A DNA stretch of 20,627 nt from an uncultured Selenomonadaceae bacterium (GCA_905233325.1 CAJODU010000008.1:1-20627); one strand, 5' to 3'; positions 1 to 9,591 are shown, counted from the first letter of the stretch. Notes: generated by a model not told the origin, from the sequence alone. Program-made: numbers and translations.

Positions 1-3000
1 CTATGTTGGTCAGCATGATGTTAGCGGAGGCAGCACCGGCACCAGCACTGATAGCCGCGGCAGTCTGCCCGACATTGCGATTCTCATTGGCGGAGATGTT
101 GAGGTCGCCGCCACTCTTGATTTTGCCGTTGACGTTGGTGTTGACGCTTGAATCAATGGTGTTGATAGTAACGCCAACACCGACACCGCCGCCAAGTCCT
201 GCAACTCCGCCGACGACTGCCCTGTCCTTGAAGGTAAGGTTGTTGTTAGAAGTGTAATTGGCGTTGCCCTTGGAGTTGATTGAAGAGCCGGTGATGTCCG
301 TGGTGGTGGTGGCAGTGTTGTTGGCAACTGCGACTGCACCCGCGACGCCGCCGCCGACCGCCGCACCGCCTACATCATAGAGCTCATAAGCAATGTCAGT
401 ATCACTATTACTCTTGACATTGGTGTTGCCGCTTATACTAAGGCCCATGCCAGATACAGAGGTGGTGGTCTTGGCCTCATTCTTGATGACATCGACGCTG
501 AGGCCCACACCTCCGCCGGTTATGGAGAGGCCCGCGCTCACACCCATGGTATTGAGGTTAGTCTTCTGGTTGCTGTTTATGTCGAGGCTATCGGCGCTGC
601 CCTTAAAATCTGAAATGCTGGCTGAGGTCTTGCTGCTCATCAAGTCAACTGCCACTCCATTTGAAAGTCCTGCGCCAATACCATTAGCCGCAACTCCAGC
701 AACAAGTGAGCTGACACCTTGCTTGCCCTCTGCCTCAACCTTGACATTCTTTGCCTTGAGAGAATTTTTATTACCGGTGCCGTCAAGCATTGCTATGGTC
801 TTGCGATTGAGGACGGCACTATCAGAGCCAATGCCCACTCCTGCGCCCTCAAGTGAGATAGAGGCCGTGCCGACGAGACCGGAGGTATTGGTGTAGTCAT
901 GAGCCACGACATTGACATCACCGGAAGTCACATCGAAGGTTGAATCCTTAGTAATGGCAGAGGTGGAGCCGTTGACGCGGTTAATGTTGACCGTGCCATT
1001 GACCGAGGCACCTGTGCCGGTTGCGCCGACATTGAAGAGCGCAGACTTAATATCATGAGTGGCCGACGCGTCAACAAGGACTCCCGTATACTGAGCTCCC
1101 TTACGACTATCTTTGAGGCTGGTGGTGGAGTTGAAGGTGTCTGCGTCGACGACTTTGCTGCGGATAGCCGAATCCTCAACACTATCCTCAACGCTGAACT
1201 TAGTGGAGTTAGCACTACCCTTAAAGGTTGCCTTCTCAACATTGCTGCTGACCTTCGAGTCAATATTATTAATTGAGACAGAGAGCCCGACACTTGCGCC
1301 GCTGCCGGTGAGTGCAAGGTTGCCGCCATAGTTAGCAATGGCCTCATCACCAGCAGCCACAATATTGACACCCTTAGAGCCCTCAATAGTGACACCCTTG
1401 ATGTTGTTTGAAGTATTGGCCGCGAGGTTGTTGAGCGCCACGGAACCAGTGACCGCCGCACCGGAGCTCGAGCCGGAGCCACCAATGCCGACCGTCAGCA
1501 CCTTAGAATCGCTCTTGGAATTAATGGCGATTGAATCAGCCTTGAGAGATTTGTTGGCGATATTGATGTTGGTCTTGGAGTTGTCGTTGGCAATGGAGAC
1601 GCCAGCCCCAACAGCCGCAGTGCTGGAGACGCTAAGGACATCAGCAGTAGTTGTAAGGTCCTCAGAAGTCGAAGCCGTGAGAGAGATATTCTTGGCGGTG
1701 AGGTCTGAATCCTTAACATCAATGCCGACATCTTTGTTAATGGTGGCGACAGCCGCAGCACCTTGCACAGCAACAGAACCAGAAGAGAGGCCGCAGCCCA
1801 CGCCGACAGTCAAAAGCTGAGTATCATCAGCGACATTGACATTGAGGTCGCCGGTGACCTTCAAATCTGAATCTTTGATAGTGGCCTTGGACTGTTGAGT
1901 AGCTGAGAGCGCGCCGACATCATTGAGTGCGACTGAGCCGCCGATTGCAACGTTACCGCCACTGAGTGTGAGGCCGCCGACAATCGCCATCTTATCAACG
2001 GAGTCCTTGACATCGACATTGAGGGACTTAAGCTGAGCAGCGGAGATATTTTCAACGGCAGAGGTGGTAGAGTTGGAGCCATGATTGATAGCGACGACGC
2101 CATTGAGTGCCGCGGAGCCTGTTGAGGCCGCGACCCCAGCTCCCACAGCGTAAACCTTTCCGCCACTTTGAGCTGAGAGCTTGACCGCCGACTTGCCCTC
2201 AGCTTCGGTATTCTTGAGATAGGAATCGGTATTGTCAGAGAGGGCGTTGTATGCAAGGCCCAGGCCAGCCGCAACCCCAGAGCCACCACTAACTTGACCT
2301 GCCACATTAACCTCAAGGGCCTTGTTGTTGGTGTTAATGTTAAGCGTATCAGCCGAGAAAGATTTTTTAGAAGAGCCGCCATCGAAGCCAGCGGTCACAT
2401 CATTATCATTGACCTGCCAAGAGACAGAGCCGCCCGCGCCGAAGCCTGAGGCAGCAATCGCAGCACCAGCCGCAGCATTAACGTCAAGGGTGTTAGAAGT
2501 GGCAACGATATCAGAAGTGGACGTAATATTCAAATCAGTGTTAGTGACCTCAGCGCTAAAGTCGTTGTCAACGTCAGAGATAGCAAGAGAGGCCTGCGCG
2601 GAGCCCTTCTTAGAGCCGGCAATCGCCAGCGAAGCCGTAATAATTTTATTGCCGTAATCAGAGTTATTGTACCCCTTAGAAGTATCACCGTCAACGGCCT
2701 CACCACCATTGGCCTGATTATTAATCGAAGTCTTAGTAGAAGAGACCTCACCAATCTTAGCGAAGTCGGTGTAGGAATCACCATTGACATCAAGGCCGGC
2801 ATTACTGAGGGTTGAATCGTAAGTTTTGAGGCCGGAAGTTGAGTCGGCAGAGGTATTAATAAAATTTTTAGAAGTGATGCTGGAATCCAAGACCCGCGCC
2901 GCGGAATTATTCAACACCTTGTTGTAAGTAAAGACACCTTGAACGCCGTAACCGCCGGTCGAAACGCCAACACCGGCACCAGCAGCAATATCAGTCAAAG

Positions 3001-6000
3001 TAGTGCCGACTTGATTCTTGAAGTCACCGGTCAAATTGTAAGAGCCACCCTCAACAAGGGCGTCAACATTATTGGAAATGTCAGACCAAACACCAGAGCC
3101 ACCAATAGCCACGCCGCTTGAGCCACCAGCCGCAACCGCAACATTAATGCCGCCGGTGATCTGAGTATCAGAGTTCTTAGCAAGATTGGCGATATTCTTA
3201 GCTGCGGCAACAACATTATTAGAGAGATTAGCTTTGACAGCATTGTCAGAGAGATTAACAGAAGCAGAGGCCGCGCCTGCGAAGTTCTTGCCAGAAGTAG
3301 ATGAGACCGTGAGACCGAGACCAGCCGCCACTAAAGCGCCAGACTTTTCAGCGGAATTGTTAATCACGCCGCCGAGGCCTGAGTTATTGGAAATGTTTGA
3401 GATGACCTTTGAATCGACATCATTGAGGGCGACAGCTCCGGCGATTGCAACCGAAGTGCTCTTGCCTCCGCGAAAATTGAGGGCACCTGCGCCGCTCCAA
3501 GCTCCCGTGAAATTCTTGTCGAGAGAGGCAACGTTCATCTCACTCACGCTTCTTGCCTTGAGAGCATTGAACGAAGTGATAGTGTTGCGACTGCCGAGGT
3601 TGACAGAAGCACTGCCCGCACCATCGAAGGTGACTTTCGGTTCAGAGTCGCTGCTACTTACCTCGCTAGTGCTTGCAACCTTGGTGTCGGGTTTATCCTT
3701 CGCGCCGGTGAGCTCTGCTTGGGCGTTATCAATCTTGCCCTTGGTCTCACTGATAACGCCCTTGGCCTTGTTGAAGTATTCCGTGGCATCAGAAATGGTT
3801 TTGAGAGTGTCCTCGCCGACATATTCAGAGAGGCTGTCAAGTATAGCAATACCAGAAGAAGTTGCCTTCTCCTCGTCAGCTCTCTCCTCGTAAGACTTGG
3901 AACTTTGAGAGCTAGTTGAGATACCGCCAGCGACACTAAGCGCATTGACCATACCGGTAGTATTGGCATTGACGTTGATTTTCGGTGAGTTGATCGAACC
4001 CATCGCCACGCCGCCAAGTGCCGCACCGGTGGAAACATCAAAATTATTGACCGCGACGCCAACTCCAATTCCTGCCGAGCCAGAGCCGAAAGAGAAGCCA
4101 CCGGCAGCATTAAAAAGATGAGTGTCATTGTCCGCGCTGACGTTGAGAGAGTCGGTAGCGGTGATGAGCGGCATAGCCCCAAGATTTGCAACTGCATTAG
4201 AAGAGCCGCCAGCATATCCAACCGTGCCGACAGCATGATAGGCAGAGTTGGCGCCAATACCGGAGCCGTTGTTGATGAGCAGGTGATTTATATCATTGTT
4301 GGCGTTGATTGTAACCTTCTTGCCGGAGATGGTGAGGGCACCGTCAGAGTTAATCAAGTTGTCATCTCCAAGAAGATTGACACCAACAACTAAGTCCGTT
4401 GCGGCGGTCTTGAGATTCTTTGGGAGAATGTGCCCAGCGACGTTGACTGTCCGATCCTCAATCTCAGAGTTTAGGCTAACATCACCGCTTGTTGCCTTGA
4501 AGGTCAGCCCTTGAGCAATGTCAATGTTGCTCTTGTTCGTCAATAAGTTCGTCAGAGATGAAGCCGTGACGGTGTAGTCTGGATTCTTCTCTTCAGTCGT
4601 GAGGACAGTTTCCTTGTCCGCGTAAAAGTTAGCGATTTGCGTGGCGTCGACCGCTCTCTCAAGCGTAGAGATAATTTTTTGAACGTCCTCATCACTAGCG
4701 AGGTACTCCTTGAGATCATTGATGATGTCCTGTGTGGAAGAAATGAGAGCCTGCTGAGGATTAGTACCACTCTTGACGCTGTCAACATAAGTTTCAAGGC
4801 GCTTCTTGGCCTCCTCAAAGGCCGCCTTCTGCTCCTCAGTGCCGGAGCTGGTAACCTTGCTAGAAATCTTATCATAGACCTTCGAGAGGTTCTCAGAGAT
4901 GTTGCCGATGTCAGAGAGAACCTTGTCAAGACGCGGATTGTTAATCACAACGTTACTCTTGACATTGATGTCGGTTGCCGTAAGGTCTCCGGTGAGTTGA
5001 AGGATAGAGTTATTGGTCATGCTCTGAAATAGGAAGACCGGTGACACCTGCCCCCCCTTGTTGGCAGCAGTGATCGAGAAGCCGCCGGATTGAGCGTCGC
5101 CAAGGTCGGCACTTGTCTCAATATTAATCGTGCCGCTTGAACTGGTGACCTTATCTGCTGCGAGAAAGGCATTGTTGCTTTCATAGACGATCGTCCCATT
5201 GACCGTGACAGAGGTGGAGCCGGAATCAGCGCCGCCCTGCTCTTTGGAGAAGTTGTTAATTGTATCGACAGCCTGCTGAGTTTTAGCGGCCTCTTGCTCA
5301 GTCTGAGTGGCATTGCTAGTCGGATTGTTGACTATGATACCGCTGAGAACTTCCTTAGTTGCGGCTTGATACTTAGAGGAAAGGTTGATATCGCCCTTGG
5401 CCTTGAGTTCACCGGAGACATTAAGCAAGGATTCAGAACTCATCTTATCACCGTTAAGAGTGAGTGCACCGAGCGCCGAGCCCTCACGTTGAATGGCATT
5501 CTGCATAGAAATTGGAGTGCTTGCAAGTGAGGCAAGAGTGAGCTTTCCGCCCGCGTCAATACCGGCAGACTTCTCAACGGTCAAATTAGATTTGTTGCTG
5601 CCATAGGCAACATTGAGCGCAAGAGTGGAAGCTGTGTTGTTGGACTTATCGAACTTGATGTTGGCCATGCTTGTGATGTCCGCTCCAGAGGCAGCATTAA
5701 GGTTGATATCACCCGCAGCTGCAAGTTTGCCCGCAATGTTCATGCCCGCAGAGTTGTCAAGGTAAGCATAATTAATCGCGCCGCCGCCGTAATCATCAGT
5801 CGAGGTGACTTGACTAATAAGCTGCGTCTTGAATGCAGAAGTAGAATCAAGGTTGATATTCTTTGCAGCCTTCAGTGAAGCCGTGCTCTTGATGTTAAGG
5901 TTAGTCTCATCAACACGCGCAACAAAAGCATTTGCAATGTGACCGTAGTCCTGCAAGATGTTTTGAAGGTTAATCATCGAGAAAATATCCATGAGTTTAG

Positions 6001-7078
6001 CAAAATCAACGCCCGCATCTTCATCACTAGAAGGCGCAACGACAGAGGCACGAATGAATTGGTCATTAATGTTGCTCTTTAGGTTGATGTTCTGCGCCTC
6101 AATGCTGCCCGCGACATCAACAGAGGTGTTAAAAGAGCGAACATTACTGAGAGTGTCGGAGCCATTAAGTGGCGAACGATTAGAAGTCACAACCGCGCAA
6201 ATATCAACATCAGCGTCGCTCTTGATGACAGCGCCCTCATCAATATCAATCTTCGCAACCGCAGGAGATTGAAGGTGCTCAACTCCAATGCCGGTGAAGT
6301 CAGTGAGCCCCTGGTCAAGAGTAACCTCATCATTATTTACATGAGAGGAAATATAAATGCCGTCATTATCAGAGGTGAGGGCAAGAGACTGACTGCTCAG
6401 GCCTGCAGAAATAATGTTGCCATTCTCGTCAGTGGTATTGACAATCTTTGAGTAATCAATGTTGCTAGTATTGTTTAGAGTGCCTTTGACTTGAATATCT
6501 CGCGCAATGAGATTGATACCCTTGGGCGCATTGATAGAGCCTTCAATGACAATCGAGCCGGAAGGGTTGAGCGGGTAAGAATCAAGAGCCTCTCTTGAAA
6601 GAGTCTGCTCATTAAGATTAGAGGAATCGACCATTGCTTGGTAGACTTTAGCCTGAGGAGTAATGAGGTTGACCTTATCAGCATTAATCGCCCCAGAAGC
6701 CCCAACAGCAATACCCTTCGAGCTGAGGAAGTAGAGGTTGCCGCCGACTTTGTTATTCTTAACGGAGTTGACAATGCCGTTGATGTTGGCCTTCTCATCA
6801 ACGAAGTTGACCAGCATATCAGACTTCTCAAGATGAAGATTGGCGATATTGCCCTTGTCGAGATCGAAGTTGGAGAAGTGATTGACAGCAGTCTTGCCAC
6901 CGTTAGTCGTACGATCAGGCGTGATGTTAGTGACCTTGCCATTGACTTTAATGGTGCCAGCCTTAGAGGAGTCCGCCTTCTGAATGTTCTGTGCCAATGA
7001 GACCGAAGGCGACACAAACAGCGCAGTTGCCGCCGCCATGGCCAGAATCCTTCTAGTAAGTAAAGTTTTCTTATACAT
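1..7078 (-). CDS. Giant LktA-type filamentous adhesin (TpsA), C-terminus beyond window
   Basis: The frame is open without a stop from ATG 7078 to the window edge, giving 2359 codons, so the gene is partial at its 3' end. The start is supported by an AAGGTG ribosome site 5 nt upstream. A signal peptide is clear: basic MYKK start, hydrophobic stretch, cleavage likely after SVSLA (about residue 29). Residues 30-170 look like a two-partner-secretion domain (FVDEKANINGIVNS, then a GGNLYFLSSKGI stretch), followed by very long Gly/Ala/Ser/Asn-rich beta-helix-like repeats of the type VALNDVxSK. Two lysine/glutamate-rich segments, at about residues 714-840 and 1059-1146, break the pattern and look alpha-helical. 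Only two cysteines were noticed. It should be exported by the TpsB encoded just upstream and displayed on or released from the cell surface. The family is leukotoxin LktA-like/filamentous haemagglutinin-like; a real toxin activity is not shown. Confidence 0.93.
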   Translation of the reverse strand, partial: MYKKTLLTRRILAMAAATALFVSPSVSLAQNIQKADSSKAGTIKVNGKVTNITPDRTTNGGKTAVNHFSNFDLDKGNIANLHLEKSDMLVNFVDEKANINGIVNSVKNNKVGGNLYFLSSKGIAVGASGAINADKVNLITPQAKVYQAMVDSSNLNEQTLSREALDSYPLNPSGSIVIEGSINAPKGINLIARDIQVKGTLNNTSNIDYSKIVNTTDENGNIISAGLSSQSLALTSDNDGIYISSHVNNDEVTLDQGLTDFTGIGVEHLQSPAVAKIDIDEGAVIKSDADVDICAVVTSNRSPLNGSDTLSNVRSFNTSVDVAGSIEAQNINLKSNINDQFIRASVVAPSSDEDAGVDFAKLMDIFSMINLQNILQDYGHIANAFVARVDETNLNIKSTASLKAAKNINLDSTSAFKTQLISQVTSTDDYGGGAINYAYLDNSAGMNIAGKLAAAGDINLNAASGADITSMANIKFDKSNNTASTLALNVAYGSNKSNLTVEKSAGIDAGGKLTLASLASTPISMQNAIQREGSALGALTLNGDKMSSESLLNVSGELKAKGDINLSSKYQAATKEVLSGIIVNNPTSNATQTEQEAAKTQQAVDTINNFSKEQGGADSGSTSVTVNGTIVYESNNAFLAADKVTSSSGTINIETSADLGDAQSGGFSITAANKGGQVSPVFLFQSMTNNSILQLTGDLTATDINVKSNVVINNPRLDKVLSDIGNISENLSKVYDKISSKVTSSGTEEQKAAFEEAKKRLETYVDSVKSGTNPQQALISSTQDIINDLKEYLASDEDVQKIISTLERAVDATQIANFYADKETVLTTEEKNPDYTVTASSLTNLLTNKSNIDIAQGLTFKATSGDVSLNSEIEDRTVNVAGHILPKNLKTAATDLVVGVNLLGDDNLINSDGALTISGKKVTINANNDINHLLINNGSGIGANSAYHAVGTVGYAGGSSNAVANLGAMPLITATDSLNVSADNDTHLFNAAGGFSFGSGSAGIGVGVAVNNFDVSTGAALGGVAMGSINSPKINVNANTTGMVNALSVAGGISTSSQSSKSYEERADEEKATSSGIAILDSLSEYVGEDTLKTISDATEYFNKAKGVISETKGKIDNAQAELTGAKDKPDTKVASTSEVSSSDSEPKVTFDGAGSASVNLGSRNTITSFNALKARSVSEMNVASLDKNFTGAWSGAGALNFRGGKSTSVAIAGAVALNDVDSKVISNISNNSGLGGVINNSAEKSGALVAAGLGLTVSSTSGKNFAGAASASVNLSDNAVKANLSNNVVAAAKNIANLAKNSDTQITGGINVAVAAGGSSGVAIGGSGVWSDISNNVDALVEGGSYNLTGDFKNQVGTTLTDIAAGAGVGVSTGGYGVQGVFTYNKVLNNSAARVLDSSITSKNFINTSADSTSGLKTYDSTLSNAGLDVNGDSYTDFAKIGEVSSTKTSINNQANGGEAVDGDTSKGYNNSDYGNKIITASLAIAGSKKGSAQASLAISDVDNDFSAEVTNTDLNITSTSDIVATSNTLDVNAAAGAAIAASGFGAGGSVSWQVNDNDVTAGFDGGSSKKSFSADTLNINTNNKALEVNVAGQVSGGSGVAAGLGLAYNALSDNTDSYLKNTEAEGKSAVKLSAQSGGKVYAVGAGVAASTGSAALNGVVAINHGSNSTTSAVENISAAQLKSLNVDVKDSVDKMAIVGGLTLSGGNVAIGGSVALNDVGALSATQQSKATIKDSDLKVTGDLNVNVADDTQLLTVGVGCGLSSGSVAVQGAAAVATINKDVGIDVKDSDLTAKNISLTASTSEDLTTTADVLSVSSTAAVGAGVSIANDNSKTNINIANKSLKADSIAINSKSDSKVLTVGIGGSGSSSGAAVTGSVALNNLAANTSNNIKGVTIEGSKGVNIVAAGDEAIANYGGNLALTGSGASVGLSVSINNIDSKVSSNVEKATFKGSANSTKFSVEDSVEDSAIRSKVVDADTFNSTTSLKDSRKGAQYTGVLVDASATHDIKSALFNVGATGTGASVNGTVNINRVNGSTSAITKDSTFDVTSGDVNVVAHDYTNTSGLVGTASISLEGAGVGIGSDSAVLNRKTIAMLDGTGNKNSLKAKNVKVEAEGKQGVSSLVAGVAANGIGAGLSNGVAVDLMSSKTSASISDFKGSADSLDINSNQKTNLNTMGVSAGLSITGGGVGLSVDVIKNEAKTTTSVSGMGLSISGNTNVKSNSDTDIAYELYDVGGAAVGGGVAGAVAVANNTATTTTDITGSSINSKGNANYTSNNNLTFKDRAVVGGVAGLGGGVGVGVTINTIDSSVNTNVNGKIKSGGDLNISANENRNVGQTAAAISAGAGAASANIMLTNI

Positions 7079-7090
7079 TGTATCACCTTC

Positions 7091-7200
7091 ATTAATTAAG
7101 AATTAAGGGCTTGCGAAGCAAGGGGAGAGGGGTGGGTGATAATGCAGAATTAAGAATTAAGAATTGGGAGAACGAACCCCATAATTCTGCATTCTGAATT
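7091..7200. repeat. Intergenic AT-rich repeat with inverted arms between tpsB and tpsA
   Basis: The gap between the two TPS genes is built of iterated AATTAAG units (7092-7107 and 7147-7165). It carries a perfect 12-bp inverted repeat, AATGCAGAATTA at 7141-7152 against TAATTCTGCATT at 7182-7193, enclosing a 29-nt loop with a GGG/CCC inner pair. A second small hairpin, CTTGC-GAA-GCAAG, lies at 7110-7122. The region looks like a dispersed palindromic or MITE-like intergenic element rather than random spacer. On the minus strand it forms the upstream region or 5' leader of the adhesin gene, so it could attenuate or stabilise the message. No convincing promoter was found here. Confidence 0.55.
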
Positions 7201-8842
7201 AAAAAGAGCCGTTACAGAGCAACCCAATCCTCATCTTGCTTACTTCATCATACTCAAAGTAACGCTTGAGAGGGAACCCAAACACCAACGTTGAAGATAG
7301 ATTGTCAATCGGCCTAAAGCTAAGACCCAGACCCGTGCTCATCAAAGAGTTCTCATGCGCAATCTTGCCATAGTCAAAGAACGCGAAACCATTAAGGCAC
7401 TTGACTAGAGGGAAAGCATATTCAAGCGTCCAATCTAAGCCGTTATCGCCGTCGAAATACTGAGTTTTGTATCCGCGAACGGAGTAGTAGCCGCCGATTG
7501 AAAAAGTGTCCGCAGAGGCAAGATTTTTTCTCGAAGAGAGTTGAGCAGAGGCGCGAGTATAGAGCGAGTGACCATGAGGAAGAGACTTGCGAATGAAGCC
7601 GTAAAACTTATACAACCCGAAAGGTCTATGCACCTCATCAATCTTGTTATGAGCATTGCCGACTTCGTAAGTGTGTTTCTGATAAATGACCGCCGCGGGC
7701 TTATAGTTGATTTGCGTGAATGAAAGGTCGGCAGTATCAGAACGATTATCAGAAAAAGTGCCGGAGTCCTTAAAGGTCGAAGCAGAAGATTGAGAGTTGA
7801 GAACCAAGGACCATTCAGCTCGGCCATTCATACTGACCGAGAGAGGGTGAGTGAGAGATACGCTGTAGTAATTTGAATGCCCAGTAATGAGATTTTTGAA
7901 TTGACCGGACTTGTGCTCCGTGCCATTGGTCGAGTAGTCAAAGCGCAGTCGAGTTCCCCAACGTGAAACCGGCACTTCATAGCCGACATTAAAAGAGTTT
8001 GAGCCAATCGCGTGATTGTAACCAATGTTGAAATTGTCGCGAATGCCCGTAAGACTTGCATAATTAAAGGACAACCCTTCGCGCCAAGTACCGGTGGAAG
8101 TTTGTCCAAAATTATCAACAAAAACATTAGTCGTCGCCCTCTGCGGTTCCACAACGACTATTTCGTAATCAGTGGTATTCGGTTCAATGCCAGGCTTGAT
8201 TGCTATTCTGAGATTAGCGTCGTTTGTGCCGTTAAATCTTGTAATGTCCTCATCAAGGTGTTTGAAGTTCTGCAGCTTGCCCTCTTGGAGCCTGAGCCTG
8301 CGCTTGATGTACTTGACCGCCGTCGAGCGATTCCCCTTGAAGTCAACCTTACCATTAATCGCCTCATTGAGTGAGATATGAAGGACGCCCCCCTCGATTT
8401 TCTGCGGCTTGAGATAAGCCCTGCATGTGAGAAGTCCGAGATCAGAATAGTACTTGTTGATGTCTTCAACCAACTGTTGAATATCCTCAAAGGAGACCTC
8501 CGAGCCGATATAGCGCCCTGCAATCTCCTTCAAAACCTTCGGCGTGATGACCACTGAATCATCAGTAGTGACATCGTTGAGTGTGAATTTGAGAGTTTCT
8601 CTCTGAGATTGAGAGTTGTCACCCTCCTTGGTCTTGTCCTCAATGTTCTCTTGATTGCGCCTTTGATCCTCTTCGATCTGCCTTTCAATGCGCTGCCGCT
8701 CCATTTCCTCACGGGTCTGGTTCATCTGAGAGTCAGAATTTGGTGCCGCCGAGGCATTAAAGGGTAACGAGGCAACCATTAGCACTCCTAGTAAGAAACT
8801 AAGCCTCGTCTGCCTTGACTTCATCGTTATTGCTCTTGTCAT
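7199..8842 (-). CDS. TpsB/ShlB-family outer-membrane transporter for the adhesin
   Basis: This 547-residue protein is the outer-membrane half of a two-partner secretion system; it should recognise the TPS domain of the adjacent adhesin and thread it through its 16-strand barrel. It has a signal peptide with cleavage near NASA-A (residues 32/33), a charged Glu/Arg/Gln linker (about 34-75), two POTRA-like segments (about 80-215) and a C-terminal beta-barrel rich in alternating aromatic strands. The conserved VRGY motif falls at about residue 455, and the protein ends in Phe, as outer-membrane proteins do. ATG 8842 is preferred because GGGGTGG lies 5 nt upstream; a GTG at 8851 and an ATG at 8824 are alternatives. 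The gene starts 44 nt inside the end of the YbjN-like gene, which suggests translational coupling. Confidence 0.93.
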   Translation of the reverse strand: MTRAITMKSRQTRLSFLLGVLMVASLPFNASAAPNSDSQMNQTREEMERQRIERQIEEDQRRNQENIEDKTKEGDNSQSQRETLKFTLNDVTTDDSVVITPKVLKEIAGRYIGSEVSFEDIQQLVEDINKYYSDLGLLTCRAYLKPQKIEGGVLHISLNEAINGKVDFKGNRSTAVKYIKRRLRLQEGKLQNFKHLDEDITRFNGTNDANLRIAIKPGIEPNTTDYEIVVVEPQRATTNVFVDNFGQTSTGTWREGLSFNYASLTGIRDNFNIGYNHAIGSNSFNVGYEVPVSRWGTRLRFDYSTNGTEHKSGQFKNLITGHSNYYSVSLTHPLSVSMNGRAEWSLVLNSQSSASTFKDSGTFSDNRSDTADLSFTQINYKPAAVIYQKHTYEVGNAHNKIDEVHRPFGLYKFYGFIRKSLPHGHSLYTRASAQLSSRKNLASADTFSIGGYYSVRGYKTQYFDGDNGLDWTLEYAFPLVKCLNGFAFFDYGKIAHENSLMSTGLGLSFRPIDNLSSTLVFGFPLKRYFEYDEVSKMRIGLLCNGSF

Positions 8843-9278
8843 CAGAGCCACCCCAAATCAGCTTCATAATCTTGCGATAATTGTCGTTGAGATAACTGAT
8901 TATCACATTGAACATCAAATATATTTCCTCACTCTTGACTTCCTCACCGGTGAAGAGCAGGCAACTCTCCAGCATGAGATCACCCATATCGTTGAAGAAG
9001 AACTTGAATGGCTTGTATCTCAAATTCTGCTCATTGATGAACTTGTAAAGCTCCCCATATGCCTCTTCATCAAAGACCTTCGGAGCTATCTGCACCCTTA
9101 TGATTGCGAATACTGAAGCGTCAATGGCAACCATAAGAGGAAGTTGCTGCCTTTGGATTGTGACTGTTGAGCGGAAGATCGCCGTTTGTTGCTCGTCGCC
9201 CTCTATCTCCTCAATCTGAAAAACTCCAGACTGTTGAGCCTCTACGTACTTTTTGAAAGATTCTGCTTTACTGTTCAC
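8799..9278 (-). CDS. YbjN-like small cytoplasmic protein
   Basis: A 159-residue protein without signal peptide or membrane segment. The pattern of a FEE-type beta-sheet region (AIFRSTVTIQ, PLMVAIDASVFAIIRVQ), a helix (EEAYGELYKFINEQN), a strand-rich stretch (YKPFKFFFNDMGDLMLESC) and a long C-terminal helix resembles YbjN-domain proteins, whose fold is like type III secretion chaperones. It ends in an acidic tail. It starts at GTG 9278, with GAGGAG about 9 nt upstream, 13 nt after the STAS gene, and its 3' end overlaps tpsB. A chaperone or regulatory role for the secretion pair is plausible from position but is inference; the family assignment rests on sequence pattern only. Confidence 0.7.
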   Translation of the reverse strand: MNSKAESFKKYVEAQQSGVFQIEEIEGDEQQTAIFRSTVTIQRQQLPLMVAIDASVFAIIRVQIAPKVFDEEAYGELYKFINEQNLRYKPFKFFFNDMGDLMLESCLLFTGEEVKSEEIYLMFNVIISYLNDNYRKIMKLIWGGSDDKSNNDEVKADEA

Positions 9279-9291
9279 AAATCTTCACTCC

Positions 9292-9591
9292 TCAAATTTC
9301 ATTTACAAATGTCAAGAACTCGTCAATGCCCGTCATCTCAAGCACATTCTTCACATTACTATCCACCGCATACATCACAAATTTGTATCTAGCCTTGATC
9401 CAACACATGATAACGCGAATTCCTGCACTCGACAAGTACTCAAGCCCGCTGCAATCAACAACCACGTCGCTATTGGCCGCAAACACCTCTTGAGACTTTT
9501 TATCAAAGGTTGCAGCACCTACAGCGTCCACTCGCCCTATTATAGAAAAGACGCACTTGCTGTCCTTCGTCTCAACCTTGAAATCAATCAT
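9292..9591 (-). CDS. STAS-domain protein, anti-sigma factor antagonist-like
   Basis: A 99-residue single STAS domain of the SpoIIAA/RsbV type. The N-terminal strand with IIGRVDA (residues 17-23) and the motif DCSGLEYLSSAGIRV (46-60) are diagnostic; Ser54/Ser55 sit where the regulatory phosphoserine lies in SpoIIAA. Family members bind and neutralise a kinase-type anti-sigma factor, switching partners on phosphorylation. No such kinase is encoded in the window, so the partner is elsewhere or the domain acts in another complex. ATG 9591 gives the usual N-terminal length and overlaps the upstream stop as ATGATTGA; a GTG at 9600 would add three residues. The short overlap indicates co-translation with the preceding small gene. 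Confidence 0.9.
   Translation of the reverse strand: MIDFKVETKDSKCVFSIIGRVDAVGAATFDKKSQEVFAANSDVVVDCSGLEYLSSAGIRVIMCWIKARYKFVMYAVDSNVKNVLEMTGIDEFLTFVNEI

Noticed and set aside
3..6451. Many plus-strand open frames of 60-235 codons opposite the adhesin gene
   Set aside because: Their translations are low-complexity Leu/Ala/Pro/Ser/Thr strings typical of the reverse complement of a Gly/Ala/Asn/Val-rich repeat gene. They lack ribosome sites and domain motifs.
3640..7000. CRISPR-like or tandem DNA repeats in the adhesin gene
   Set aside because: The recurrence is at the protein motif level (beta-helix repeats); DNA units are not identical and there are no regular spacers.
10..7092. Minus-strand frames overlapping the adhesin in other frames
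   Set aside because: One continuous frame with a signal peptide and repeat structure explains the whole stretch; the others are Leu/Arg/Ser-rich shadows.
7199..8851. GTG 8851 as the TpsB start
   Set aside because: It lies within the GGGGTGG ribosome site that serves ATG 8842; the ATG start gives a normal spacing and keeps the signal peptide.
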